Shown piece by piece: positions 25,063 to 33,906 of a DNA stretch of 64,000 bases. The translations under genes and the position numbers were made by a program. Where the stretch lies: assembly GCA_030430205.1 (NCBI GenBank), contig JAUIGE010000030.1:20774-84773 (forward strand). Reading direction: 5' to 3'. The DNA comes from Bacteroidia bacterium. Its GTDB lineage: Bacteria > Bacteroidota > Bacteroidia > J057. The notes below the pieces were generated by a model. That model was given only the letters and a program-made list of their open reading frames with translations. It was not told the origin of the DNA and did no database searches. Numbering within the stretch: the stretch's first letter is position 1; each line of letters begins with the position of its first letter.

Positions 25063-27867
25063 TCAGAGTTCGCTCGGCGAGACGCCAAACTCTTTTTTGA
25101 AGCTTTTCGAAAAATAGGAAATATTGGAGTAGCCCACCTGATAAGCCGCTTCCGAAACGGTCATGGAGTGGCTCTCCAATAACTTTTTCGCAAAATGCAA
25201 ACGCTGATCGCGGATCAGGTCAAGTGGGCTTTTGCCCGTCAGGGATTTCAATTTACGGAATAGCTGACTCCGGCTGTACCCGATTTCTTTCCCCAATTCT
25301 TCCACCGAAAAATATTCATTTCCCATATTCTCTCTGATCGTGCTGGCCACCTGCTGGAGAAATTTTTCCTCCATCGAGAGGCTTTCCACTTCGGGAAAGC
25401 TCCAGGGTTGCTGGCTGTATTTCTCCTTGAGCAGCCTTCGGCTTTGAATGATATTCTCCATTTTCAGCTTCAACTCTTTGGCATCAAAGGGCTTGGTGAG
25501 GTAGTCATCGGCACCGCTTGAAAGGCCCTGCCATTTGTCCCGCTGCTCCGCTTTGGCCGTCAGCAATATGACAGGAATATGGCTCGTTTTCTCTTCCTTT
25601 TTTACAAAATCACATAGCTCAATCCCGCTTAGACGCGGCATCATCACATCGCTGATGATCAGATCCGGGAGATGCTCCCGCGCCATCTCTATCCCTTCCT
25701 GCCCATCCCGGGCGAGGATCAGCTGGTAGCTGTCCTGCAGGAGTTCCTGCATATATGCCTGCAAATCGGGATTGTCTTCTACAATCAAAACCAGGTTTTC
25801 ATGCTCAGAAGCTGTCGCTTCTGTGGGCCAAAATTCGATCCCAGGCTGAGTCTTCAGCGATTCTTGCAGAGAGGGCGGCAGCGGCTGTGCCGCTGGCTGA
25901 AAGTCATCCCCTTGAAAATCGCCCGCATGTATCTTGAGGCTAAAGGAAATGGTGGTTCCTTTTCCCAACTGGCTCTCCACACGGATCTGCCCCTGGTGCA
26001 GCTCTATAAGCTCCTTGACCAGCGCCATCCCGATGCCACTACCCTGCTGTCGGCTCTTATCGCTTTGATAAAAGCGGTCAAAAATCTGATCCGTCTCAGC
26101 TTTGCTCATGCCTTCTCCATTGTCGGCCACGCTCACGGACAAAGTCCGGCTATCGGCCTTTACGGAAAGGTAAATTTCGCCATTTTCTGGCGTGTATTTG
26201 ATGGCATTGGAAAGGATATTTACCATGATTTTTTCCAGCTTATCCGGATCAAAAATGGCCTCTTTATTTTCCGATAAATAATTGGTAATCAAATGAATGC
26301 GCTTCTTATGAGCGATATCTGAAAACTCTGCTACCCGGCTTCGGATAAATTGAACGACTGCCCCCTGCTGCAATTTCAGCCGCATCTTGCCGGATTCTAT
26401 CTTGGATATATCCAGGATCTGATCTATCAGTTGCTGCAATCGTAGCGCATTGCGCTTCATGACCTGGATGTGGCCTGCTTTCACCGGGATTTCATTCCCG
26501 CTATTTTCCAGTTCACTGCCCGGGATATTCTCCTCCGCATGTTGCAGCGGCCCGAGTATCAGGGATAAAGGTGTGCGAAATTCGTGGCTGATATTGGTGA
26601 AAAACCGCGTTTTCAACTGATCCAGCTCCTGTATTTTCTCTACCTGTGCCTGTTTTCGTTCGCCTTCCAAAAAGCGATACCCCAGCCCAATGGTGAAGAT
26701 AAACAGAAGGCCAAACTGACCCATAGCGCTGGCCAGGGCAGCCCAGGGTTCATTATTGCTCATGGCAATAACGCCGACCACATTTCCTCCCAAAAAGCTA
26801 AAAAAGCCGATAGCGAAGATGCGCGCCGTCCAGTTTTTGCTCCAGATAAAACGAACCCCAACCGGAATAATCAACAGCAGGCTAAGCAAAAATCCCCCTG
26901 CATGCAGGATGTAGGGAGGCCAAAAGGCACGGACAAAATAGGCCACGACGACCAGACTTATCAGCGCAAGCGAAGCGAGATAGTAGCGATTCCAGGCTGG
27001 AAAATGCGTTTTCACATCTATAAACGCATGGCCAAACAGCAGCATAAATGGCACGCTAAAGAGGCAGAGTTGGAAAAAGGGCCGAGCCAGGGTCGGCTGC
27101 CAGGAAAACAAATAGACTAAGCCTCCGGCAGGTTCTATGGCTAGCAGATCAAAGGAATACAAAAAGCAAAAAATGCCAAAATACAGGAAGGCCCGGTCGC
27201 GCACATAGAAGAACAGAACCATGGCCAGCATCCCAATGATGACAAACATGCCCCAGGGACCGAGCACTTCCCATCTGTCGCTCATATTGAGCCTGGGAAG
27301 GCCAATGGCTTCCCCTCTGAGCTCCACCCCTAAAAACTGCCGTTGAGGTCTATGAACATTTTGCAGCCGCACATACAAACTATATCGTTTGCCTGCCTCC
27401 AGTGAAATCGGCAGCCCCAGAGCGAGGGGGTGCTCCTTCAGGCTTTTTTCAGATTGCGGGGTTAAAAAACCCGATTTCTCATGTCGGATCATTTCACCGG
27501 ATTCATTGAGCAGGAAAAATTCGAAGTAATCCAGGCCGAAATGGACCTCATCACGCAGAGAGTCTCCTGGGATGACCAGGAGAGCCTGCTGCAATGCAGT
27601 TTCTGCGATGATGGGGACATGAAGCCAATAGACTTCAGGATATTGGCTGGCCTGCTCTGTTTCGAAGCTTTCCTGGAAAGCCTGAGGAGATTGCAGGATT
27701 TCCTCCAGACTCAGCTTCCCCGACTTGTCTACAAACAGGCTGGCATGAGGAATCAGTTTTTCCTTTAGAATGAAGCCTTCAATACGCAGGCTGTCCGAAG
27801 CCATCAGCCGTGGCAAAAAGGCCGGAGCCAGGAGCAGTAACAATAGCCGGAGATATCGCATACACAT
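25063..27867 (-). CDS. Hybrid two-component protein: 7TMR-DISM sensor, histidine kinase, receiver, AraC output
   Basis: One-protein phosphorelay of 934 residues. Domains in order: signal peptide, 7TMR-DISMED2-type periplasmic beta domain (~25-180), seven membrane helices (~200-400), and HisKA with H428 in FTNISHEFRTPLSLI. HATPase_c follows (NILSNAIKYTPENGEIY, DNGEGM, GSGIGMALVKEL), then a receiver domain with phospho-acceptor D740 (LIISDVMMPRLSG), and a C-terminal AraC HTH (VEELGKEIGYSRSQLFRKLK ... VSEAAYQVGYSNISYFSKSFKKEFGVSP). Bacteroidota proteins of this kind sense an external or membrane signal and regulate nearby transport or polysaccharide genes directly. No obvious target operon lies beside it. 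Confidence 0.93.
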   Translation of the reverse strand: MCMRYLRLLLLLLAPAFLPRLMASDSLRIEGFILKEKLIPHASLFVDKSGKLSLEEILQSPQAFQESFETEQASQYPEVYWLHVPIIAETALQQALLVIPGDSLRDEVHFGLDYFEFFLLNESGEMIRHEKSGFLTPQSEKSLKEHPLALGLPISLEAGKRYSLYVRLQNVHRPQRQFLGVELRGEAIGLPRLNMSDRWEVLGPWGMFVIIGMLAMVLFFYVRDRAFLYFGIFCFLYSFDLLAIEPAGGLVYLFSWQPTLARPFFQLCLFSVPFMLLFGHAFIDVKTHFPAWNRYYLASLALISLVVVAYFVRAFWPPYILHAGGFLLSLLLIIPVGVRFIWSKNWTARIFAIGFFSFLGGNVVGVIAMSNNEPWAALASAMGQFGLLFIFTIGLGYRFLEGERKQAQVEKIQELDQLKTRFFTNISHEFRTPLSLILGPLQHAEENIPGSELENSGNEIPVKAGHIQVMKRNALRLQQLIDQILDISKIESGKMRLKLQQGAVVQFIRSRVAEFSDIAHKKRIHLITNYLSENKEAIFDPDKLEKIMVNILSNAIKYTPENGEIYLSVKADSRTLSVSVADNGEGMSKAETDQIFDRFYQSDKSRQQGSGIGMALVKELIELHQGQIRVESQLGKGTTISFSLKIHAGDFQGDDFQPAAQPLPPSLQESLKTQPGIEFWPTEATASEHENLVLIVEDNPDLQAYMQELLQDSYQLILARDGQEGIEMAREHLPDLIISDVMMPRLSGIELCDFVKKEEKTSHIPVILLTAKAEQRDKWQGLSSGADDYLTKPFDAKELKLKMENIIQSRRLLKEKYSQQPWSFPEVESLSMEEKFLQQVASTIRENMGNEYFSVEELGKEIGYSRSQLFRKLKSLTGKSPLDLIRDQRLHFAKKLLESHSMTVSEAAYQVGYSNISYFSKSFKKEFGVSPSEL

Positions 27868-27955
27868 TGCTTTGTCTTCAAGTTAGTAAAAGATCAAAAA
27901 TAATTTCTCATCATAAAAACCTGCCTTACCAGCGTCAATTCTTCTTTCCTGCCCT

Positions 27956-28654
27956 TTATCCTTTTCTCCTGATCAGGTTAATCCCAACCAGCGCAAACCA
28001 CAGCATCGTCAGGGGGCCACTTATCTGAGCAAAGCTCAGGACAGGGAAGGCGATAGAAAACAGACCCAGTATCTCCAGAGCTGCTACGAAAAAAGCCCAA
28101 TAACACAACCAGCGGGGCAGGAAGGAAGACCTGAGGGCAGCCCAGGCCATCAGGGTGTTGGCAGTGATGATAGCGAAGAAGGGCCCTATGACAAAATTGA
28201 TAAGCATGAAATGATCCATGCCAAAGGTGGCGTGCAGCAGGATGTCTTTTTCCATACCTGGAAACTGCTCCGGCATCCATAGCAATTGGTTGATCAGGCT
28301 TGAGTGGGAAACAAAGCCAGAGACAATCACAGGGATGCCTATCGCATAAGCTGCCATCGCCAGGTTTTTCTGCCAACTGTTTTCGGAGATGGATTGGTAC
28401 AGGACCATTCCTGCCACCAGCATGGCTGAAAAGCCAATCACCGGAAAAAACATCACCAACCTGACCACATGGGCGTTGGCGTGGAGATTCTCCAGCCAAT
28501 GGTCAATAGAGCCTCCTGACATCACCTCAGGGACAAAGAGAATGCCTAAGCTCTCAGAGGTGATCGCAAAGGAAATGATAAACAAGCCTACACACAGGCC
28601 GGCAATGCCGCCCAGGCGGCGAAGATTGGGGTTGAGAGAGAGATCGTTGTTCAT
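27956..28654 (-). CDS. DUF4386-like integral membrane protein
   Basis: About 232 residues when started at the internal ATG at 28654 (MNNDLSLNPN). The open frame extends 27 codons further upstream, but that segment lacks signal features. Six hydrophobic segments are visible (GLCVGLFIISFAI, VMFFPVIGFSAMLVAGMVLY, AAYAIGIPVIVSGFV, LINFVIGPFFAIITANTLMAW, WLCYWAFFVAALEILGLFS, and SGPLTMLWFALVGINLI). The layout fits the DUF4386 family of unknown function. An inverted repeat GATCACgctctGTGATC (28682-28698) lies just upstream and could be an operator. Confidence 0.65.
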   Translation of the reverse strand: MNNDLSLNPNLRRLGGIAGLCVGLFIISFAITSESLGILFVPEVMSGGSIDHWLENLHANAHVVRLVMFFPVIGFSAMLVAGMVLYQSISENSWQKNLAMAAYAIGIPVIVSGFVSHSSLINQLLWMPEQFPGMEKDILLHATFGMDHFMLINFVIGPFFAIITANTLMAWAALRSSFLPRWLCYWAFFVAALEILGLFSIAFPVLSFAQISGPLTMLWFALVGINLIRRKG

Positions 28655-28681
28655 TGTAAATGATGGTTTGTTGTTGTTGAT

Positions 28682-28698
28682 GATCACGCTCTGTGATC
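28682..28698 (-). promoter_or_regulatory. Possible operator hairpin upstream of the DUF4386-like gene
   Basis: The 6-bp inverted repeat GATCAC/GTGATC has a 5-bp centre and sits 28 bp before the start codon at 28654. It is short, so it could be chance. No regulator gene is adjacent. Confidence 0.25.
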
Positions 28699-28842
28699 GT
28701 GTCAGCACAAACCTGCCATTAATCAGCGATCCCACTTTACCTCATTTGTTGTGTTGAATGGTTCATTTGTTGCAATAAGGCTGGGATGCAACATGAGTAT
28801 CAGAAGATGCAACAAACCTAACCGATAGGCCTAAAAAGCAAA

Positions 28843-28875
28843 TTCGCAGCATAGCCCAAAAAGCCATGCTGCGAA
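28843..28875 (-). terminator. Rho-independent-type hairpin after the 28902 lipoprotein gene
   Basis: Perfect 10-bp stem TTCGCAGCAT/ATGCTGCGAA with a 13-base loop, lying 26 bp beyond the stop of the minus-strand lipoprotein gene. No strong U-run follows, so it may act as an mRNA-stabilising hairpin. Confidence 0.5.
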
Positions 28876-28901
28876 CATAAAACTGCCTACTGCCCCCTAG
28901 C

Positions 28902-29372
28902 CTACCGCTTCGTGCAGTTCATGCTGCAAGTCTCACCGCCTCCGGCGAAGTTGAAGGAATAGTTGATAATCAACAGGTTTCCGTTAATGGATCCACTTCC
29001 ATTGACAGAAATGGCAAGGCCTCCAACAGTGATATTCTGATTAGGAATGTTAACAGAAGTATTATTTACCGTACCGTTAATAGCGGAGTTAGAGCCGCCA
29101 ATGTTATTGATGATGACTGCATCAGCAGAGGCCGAACCCTGAACAATATTGATTTCATAGGTATAATTCCCTGAAGGACAAGACTCTGAGACAGTATACT
29201 GGGCGATGAATTTGTCACGCCAGGGAATACATGTACCATCGTCCTTGGTCGCGTCGATATTGTAGTTGTCTGACATCGGATCGGTACAGCCTTCTTCTGC
29301 GCAGCCGGTGGCAAGCAGCATAAAGAGAGAAAAGGAGAAGATTAGTAAGGTTAAAAGTGGATTTCTTTTCAT
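28902..29372 (-). CDS. Small lipoprotein with CTDP..NYN..A..DDGTC motif
   Basis: It has 156 residues with a lipoprotein signal peptide (LFMLLATGC, Cys at ~24). The mature N-terminus has CTDPMSDNYNIDATKDDGTC, a short Cys-bracketed motif common in secreted Bacteroidota proteins and reminiscent of calcium-binding loops. The rest is a beta-rich domain (TYEINIVQGSASADAVIINN...) with a C-terminal CSMNC pair. Function unknown, presumably cell-surface or periplasmic. Confidence 0.7.
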   Translation of the reverse strand: MKRNPLLTLLIFSFSLFMLLATGCAEEGCTDPMSDNYNIDATKDDGTCIPWRDKFIAQYTVSESCPSGNYTYEINIVQGSASADAVIINNIGGSNSAINGTVNNTSVNIPNQNITVGGLAISVNGSGSINGNLLIINYSFNFAGGGETCSMNCTKR

Positions 29373-29470
29373 GGTAATTTGTTTTCAGATTTTAAATTAA
29401 AGGTACCCAATTCTTGAAGATATAAAAATCCGGGCACCCAAAATTAACGGCATTGTAATCCTTTTATTGG

Positions 29471-30094
29471 CTATTTTTTCCAATCAAAATGATACCTCAA
29501 TCCGACCCCCAGCAAAGCCAGATAATCCGGCCCCCAAACGAGCAAACCGGTATACCATCCCAGCGGGTGGTTCACTTCCAGGATAGAGCCTGTTATGCTC
29601 GCCTGCAAGCTCCACTGCGGCGCGACCTGGTAGCCCAGGCCCAGGCGATAGCCCAAATCTCCCCGCACAGTGAAGTCCGAAAAATTTCTGTCAAATCCCT
29701 GATTGGGCTGATCGAGGCTACCTGTAATCAGGTATGAGCGAAGGCCTGCAAAGCCTTCAGCGAAGCTAAGCCACTTCCTATTGGCGCCAAAGCGCCATTC
29801 ATAGCCTGCATGCAATTGCAGGCGCAGGCTGCTATTGAACTCCCGGAGCACTCCGGTCGTAGGGGGCGAAGCCCCTGGCCGTGTCAAAGCGCTGAGCATC
29901 AGCCCGGATTGAAAAATGCTGCGCTTTTGCGTTTTCCAAACGTGATTGAGTTTGAGGCCGAGGCCTCTGGCCTGGTCAAAAGTGGCTTTTTCATATTCCA
30001 CTTCCAGGCTCTGGAAAAAAGGCTTGCTGTCCTGTGCTTTCGCAAGCGAAAAACATATCAGAAAGCATATAAGGAAAGCTGGTGTATGTCGCAT
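29471..30094 (-). CDS. Predicted outer-membrane beta-barrel protein
   Basis: It has 207 residues: a signal peptide (MRHTPAFLICFLICFSLAKA), then alternating amphipathic strands rich in Gly, Tyr and Trp (LRLQLHAGYEWRFGANRKWL, RGDLGYRLGLGYQVAPQWSL), closing with LGVGLRYHFDWKK, a barrel-like C-terminal strand. It resembles the small 8-strand outer-membrane proteins of Bacteroidota. It lies 12 nt downstream of the esterase gene on the same strand and is probably co-transcribed with it. Confidence 0.65.
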   Translation of the reverse strand: MRHTPAFLICFLICFSLAKAQDSKPFFQSLEVEYEKATFDQARGLGLKLNHVWKTQKRSIFQSGLMLSALTRPGASPPTTGVLREFNSSLRLQLHAGYEWRFGANRKWLSFAEGFAGLRSYLITGSLDQPNQGFDRNFSDFTVRGDLGYRLGLGYQVAPQWSLQASITGSILEVNHPLGWYTGLLVWGPDYLALLGVGLRYHFDWKK

Positions 30095-30106
30095 GTTGGA
30101 GGAAAA

Positions 30107-30943
30107 TTATTTGCTGAAAAAATATTCAAGTCCTGCCTTGAAGCCCACTTCCGCATTGGCGGAATGTCCCTTGGGGTATCGCTCGTAGACGGCCGTCAGG
30201 CCGGCGGGCTGATGGGCCTTGAGCCGCTCCTCCATTTCATCAAAAAAGGTATTCCAGGTCACAGACTCCAGGCTGCCCATCGTTGTATGAAGGTTGAAAG
30301 GCAGGGAAGTCCCCGCTTCATGAAGCAGAAGTTCATCGGCCATTAGATGGCCGTCGCCCCACCAAAGAGCAGGACTGCCTGCTTCTATATTCACAAAAAG
30401 GGAGCTGTCAGGAAAAGTGAACATTTCCCAAAAACCAAAATAACCGCCCAGGGAATGCCCCATGAGCGTTCTTTCGCTCGCGGCAGAGGCATAGCGGGCC
30501 TCCACCTCCGGTATCAAATCCTCCTTGAGGAAGGATCGGAATGCCGCAGCCTTTCCCCCCAGCACATCCTCTTCCTTGTTTTTTACAGAAGTCAGGTCAT
30601 CTATCCGAATTTCAGAGATACTCCCCCATCCACTCAGAGACTTAGGGTTGATGCCTGCATAGGCGATCCCGACCAGCAGGATGTCGCGTATTTTGTCTTT
30701 TTCCATCAATTGTTTGGCATCTGCTGCCACATTGGGATAGTGCCAGTGCCCGTCTATCAGGTAGACGGTGGGATAGCTTTGGGACTCGGAATAGTCCGGA
30801 GGCAGGAGAACGGTGATCTCATAGCTCTGCCCCGTTTGGGGCGAGTCGAGTTGGAAGCTTTCCTGCTCCGCAGAGCGGAGCACCAGACTCTCGCAGCTGC
30901 TCAGAAGGAGCGTTAATACAAAAAAACCTATAAGCTGTTTCAT
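30107..30943 (-). CDS. Alpha/beta hydrolase, esterase D/enterochelin-esterase-like lipoprotein
   Basis: It has 278 residues with a lipoprotein signal (FFVLTLLLSSC). The fold is that of putative esterases (PF00756): ITVLLPPDYSESQSYPTVYLIDGH at the start, the nucleophile elbow GHSLGGYFGFW, and a late His (GHSANAEV). Enzymes of this group hydrolyse esters of siderophores, feruloyl groups or thioesters, and nothing here singles one out. A MITE insertion (30955-31230) lies 12 bp before its start codon, so its native promoter region is displaced or supplied by the element. Confidence 0.8.
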   Translation of the reverse strand: MKQLIGFFVLTLLLSSCESLVLRSAEQESFQLDSPQTGQSYEITVLLPPDYSESQSYPTVYLIDGHWHYPNVAADAKQLMEKDKIRDILLVGIAYAGINPKSLSGWGSISEIRIDDLTSVKNKEEDVLGGKAAAFRSFLKEDLIPEVEARYASAASERTLMGHSLGGYFGFWEMFTFPDSSLFVNIEAGSPALWWGDGHLMADELLLHEAGTSLPFNLHTTMGSLESVTWNTFFDEMEERLKAHQPAGLTAVYERYPKGHSANAEVGFKAGLEYFFSK

Positions 30944-30954
30944 TATAAAGGAAT

Positions 30955-31230
30955 TTCAATACAGGACAATTTTTCAGGAAAGTCCCCCAAAGTCCCGAAG
31001 GGACGCCATATTCAGCATGGGGCGAAGCCCCATGAAGGTAAACGCCCCCAATAGAAGTCCTGAAAGGACGGCATATCTTAGGAAGCCATAGCTAATATAT
31101 CGCCCTTTCAGGGCTTTAAGACCTGGTTTGAATCGAATAATCGGGCTTTGCCCGATCGTAATATATAGCGTCCCTTCAGGACTTTGAGGATGTTTATTAT
31201 TCATGACTTTCATTTTTTGTCCTGTACTAA
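30955..31230. mobile_element. 276-bp MITE-like element, copy 1
   Basis: Ends are imperfect terminal inverted repeats: left TTCAATACAGGACAA, right TTGTCCTGTACTAA. A direct repeat TAAAGGAAT flanks it at 30946-30954 and 31232-31240, consistent with a 9-10 bp target duplication. Inside are several short hairpins (GTCCCgaaGGGAC, GGGGCgaaGCCCC, GTCCTgaaAGGAC, GCCCTttcAGGGC, CGGGCtttGCCCG). The 79-residue minus-strand frame is conserved in copy 2 as well, but it consists of translated hairpins. No transposase is present, so it depends on one elsewhere. Confidence 0.8.
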
Positions 31231-31384
31231 GTAAAGGAATAGTAAAAGAATCAGTTGTTTTCTGGAAGTGAATGGCATGTATGTCTTGGGATCACCCATT
31301 TTTAATCAACCCTAAGATAAGGAATAATGGTAAAGTAAAAAGGCGACTTCTGGAAGTGCCCCCAGCTCCAATCAAAATCCAAAA

Positions 31385-31442
31385 ATGTTACCAATAAAAA
31401 TATTTGTAACATTATTCGTAACATTTAAGTATATTTGTAACA
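31385..31442 (+). promoter_or_regulatory. tetR operon promoter and candidate operator sites
   Basis: A TATATTTG -7 box sits at 31430-31437, 18 bp before the TetR start codon. The sequence GTAACA occurs three times in the same direction (31406, 31418, 31437), and ATGTTAC...GTAACAT forms an inverted pair (31385-31412). These are good candidates for autoregulation by the TetR protein. The stretch 31241-31384 shows nothing else. Confidence 0.5.
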
Positions 31443-31455
31443 ATTATTGAAATGA

Positions 31456-32058
31456 ATGAAACCACTAACTCAAAATAAAAGTCAAATACTGCTACTGGAA
31501 GCTGGGAAAGCCCTTTTCTGGAAGTATGGTATCCGCAAAGTGACGGTAGAAGAGATTTGCAAGGAAGCGGGGGTAAGCAAAATGACTTTTTACCGAAATT
31601 TTAAGAATAAAATTGAAGTGGTGGAAGGAGTGATAGATGGACTGGTAAAAGAATCCCAGGCCCAGTATATCGAGTTGATGGGGAGCGGGAAAACCTTTGA
31701 TGAAAAGATCAAAGGAATGATTGAGTTGAAGCGGGAAGGTACCCAAGGAATCAGCAAAGAGTTTGTTACTGACCTGATACAATTGAAGGAACACAAAGAT
31801 TTTAAAGAATTGAGATTGACCCAAAAAATGGAGTTGCACCAGCGGAATCAGATGGAGCTTTTTATGGCTGACATGGCCAAAGCCCAGGCGCAAGGGCACA
31901 TCCGGTCTGATGTCAGACTTGATTTTATCCTTTACCTCCTCAATGATATTCAGCAAAAAATGCTCGACCCGGTTCTGAACAGCATGTATGAAAATGAAGA
32001 AGAGCTGATTATGGAGTTAACGAATTATTTCTTCTATGGAATTTTGAATAAGAAATGA
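31456..32058 (+). CDS. TetR/AcrR family transcriptional regulator
   Basis: It has 200 residues. The N-terminal HTH is typical (ILLEAGKALFWKYGIRKVTVEEICKEAGVSKMTFYRNFKNKIEVV) and the C-terminal ligand-binding region is helical and divergent. The start at 31456 is preferred because the ATG four bases earlier opens a frame that stops after eight codons. Its stop overlaps the next ATG by 4 bp, so it leads a six-gene export operon and probably represses it until a ligand, perhaps the exported compound, binds. Confidence 0.92.
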   Translation: MKPLTQNKSQILLLEAGKALFWKYGIRKVTVEEICKEAGVSKMTFYRNFKNKIEVVEGVIDGLVKESQAQYIELMGSGKTFDEKIKGMIELKREGTQGISKEFVTDLIQLKEHKDFKELRLTQKMELHQRNQMELFMADMAKAQAQGHIRSDVRLDFILYLLNDIQQKMLDPVLNSMYENEEELIMELTNYFFYGILNKK

Positions 32059-33185
32059 AAAAAATATACTCCTTTATACTATTTATCAGCCTGGCAATCA
32101 GCCTCTCCGCCCAGCAAAAGCTGGTATTCGACGGGCAGCTCTCCCTCATCTCCAGCTACAGCCCGGACAATGCCTTGAGCGGCTTTGCCGGCGGGAGATA
32201 CATCCCCGAGCTGTCCTACAAAATCCCCATCGATACCATTCGATTCATAGATTTTGAAGCCTCGGCCAATTTCTCGGCCTCTACCCTGGTCCATCCTTTC
32301 GATAGCTCGATGAGTGATGGGACGATCAGCCCCTATCGGATATGGGCGCGTTATTCGAGCAAGCAATTTGAGCTGCGCTTAGGCTTGCAGAAAATAGATT
32401 TTGGCTCCGCCACCTTTCTGCGACCCATCCAGTGGTTCAACCAGATTGACCCCAGAGACCCGCTCCAGCTGACCAATGGCGTCTATGGCGCACTCGGGCG
32501 CTACTACTTCCTCAACAATGCCAACATCTGGATGTGGGTGCTGTATGGAAATGAAAAAACCAGAGGTTTTGACGCCATCCAAACCAATAAAAAAATACCC
32601 GAAATCGGTGGACGGGTCCAGACCCCTACCCCAAAAGGAGAGATAGCGCTCTCCTACCACTACCGCAATGCAAACTCCACGAAGATTGACTTCGTGCCTC
32701 AGTATGAGAGAATACCCGAGCATCGGGTGGGCATAGATGGCAAGTGGGACCTCAAAGTAGGACTTTGGTTTGAAGCGACCTACAGCCAAAAGAGGAAGGA
32801 CCTCGGCCAGTTTACCCACCAAAGCCTGCTGAATGTAGGCACTGACTATACCTTTGGCCTTGGCAATGGCCTCAATGTGATCGCGGAGCACCTGCTGCTC
32901 AGCTATGATGAAAAAGCCTTTGGCTTTCAAAATATGGCTCAGATCACTGCCCTGACGGCCTCCTATCCCCTGGGATTTTATGATAACCTGAGTATGGTGC
33001 TGTATTACAGCTGGACCTCAGAAGACTTTGCCTTTTTCGTCAACTACAGCCACCAGTTCAAACATTTCACAGGCTATCTCATGGCCTTTTACAATCCCGA
33101 AGGCCAGATCGGGGTACAGCAAAACGACTTTGTAAACAATTTTTCAGGTCCGGGATTACGGATCATGCTTGTATATAACCATTAA
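32055..33185 (+). CDS. Predicted outer-membrane protein of the ABC export operon
   Basis: It has 376 residues with a signal peptide ending LSLSAQQ and no lipobox. The mature chain is made of alternating amphipathic strands with Tyr/Trp/Gly (FELRLGLQKIDFGSATFL, IALSYHYRNANSTKIDFV, GLWFEATYSQKRKDL), ending in GPGLRIMLVYNH, as expected of a beta-barrel of some 16 strands. No named family is recognised. Translational overlap with tetR and a 7-nt gap to the ATPase suggest it works with the transporter, possibly as its outer-membrane exit or receptor. Confidence 0.65.
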   Translation: MKKIYSFILFISLAISLSAQQKLVFDGQLSLISSYSPDNALSGFAGGRYIPELSYKIPIDTIRFIDFEASANFSASTLVHPFDSSMSDGTISPYRIWARYSSKQFELRLGLQKIDFGSATFLRPIQWFNQIDPRDPLQLTNGVYGALGRYYFLNNANIWMWVLYGNEKTRGFDAIQTNKKIPEIGGRVQTPTPKGEIALSYHYRNANSTKIDFVPQYERIPEHRVGIDGKWDLKVGLWFEATYSQKRKDLGQFTHQSLLNVGTDYTFGLGNGLNVIAEHLLLSYDEKAFGFQNMAQITALTASYPLGFYDNLSMVLYYSWTSEDFAFFVNYSHQFKHFTGYLMAFYNPEGQIGVQQNDFVNNFSGPGLRIMLVYNH

Positions 33186-33192
33186 TCAATAT

Positions 33193-33906
33193 ATGGACAC
33201 ACAACCTATCATTTCCCTCAGCGACGTGAGCAAACGATTTCCGGTAGGAGATGGAGAGTTTACCGCTTTGAAAAACATCAACCTGAGCTTCCAGAAAGCT
33301 GAGTTTGCAGGCCTGGTCGGACCGAGTGGCTCCGGCAAAACCACCTTGCTCAATATCATTGGCTCCCTGGATAGTCCTTCTGAGGGAAAAGCCGTCGTGA
33401 TGGGCAAAAGCATTTCAGCGCTTTCACACCGAGAGTCTGCCCTGCTTCGCAACCACCACATAGGCTTTATCTTTCAGATCTATAATTTGCTACCCGTCTA
33501 CACCGTGTTTGAGAATGTAGAGTTTGCGCTTTTGCTGCAAAACAGAAGCGCCGACGAGCGCAAAAAAGCGGTGATGGAAGCCCTCGACTGGGTCGGCCTT
33601 TCATCCATGGCCCATAAAAGACCAGACAAACTGTCTGGTGGAGAAGGCCAGCGGGTAGCCATCGCCAGAGCGATGGTCAAGCGGCCCGCAATCCTGCTGG
33701 CCGATGAGCCTACGGCCAACCTGGACGCAGAAAATGCGCACATCGTGCTCAAAATGATGAAAAAGCTGAACAAGGAGCTCGATACAACTTTCCTCTTCTC
33801 TACCCATGACGAAAAAGTCATGAAGTACCTCGATCGCATCGTGCATCTTCGGGATGGCAAAGTGGAAGAAGACGAAATCATTACCACTCAACAAGCTGCA
33901 TCATGA
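33193..33906 (+). CDS. ABC transporter ATP-binding protein (LolD/MacB group)
   Basis: About 237 residues from the ATG at 33193 (MDTQPIISLSDVSKRFPVG). The open frame begins 8 codons earlier, inside the preceding gene's end. Walker A is GPSGSGKTTLL, followed by a Q-loop IFQIYNLLPVYTV typical of LolD/MacB, signature LSGGEGQRVAIARA and Walker B ILLADEPTANLD, ending with an H-loop STHDEKV. LolD/MacB-type ATPases drive mechanotransmission rather than membrane-crossing transport, in line with the two FtsX-like permeases that follow. It overlaps the first permease by 4 bp. Confidence 0.9.
   Translation: MDTQPIISLSDVSKRFPVGDGEFTALKNINLSFQKAEFAGLVGPSGSGKTTLLNIIGSLDSPSEGKAVVMGKSISALSHRESALLRNHHIGFIFQIYNLLPVYTVFENVEFALLLQNRSADERKKAVMEALDWVGLSSMAHKRPDKLSGGEGQRVAIARAMVKRPAILLADEPTANLDAENAHIVLKMMKKLNKELDTTFLFSTHDEKVMKYLDRIVHLRDGKVEEDEIITTQQAAS

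Noticed and set aside
30974..31213. 79-codon frame inside MITE copy 1 (and its equivalent at 47366-47605)
   Set aside because: It consists of translated hairpins within a non-autonomous element; similarity between copies follows from element identity, not selection on protein.
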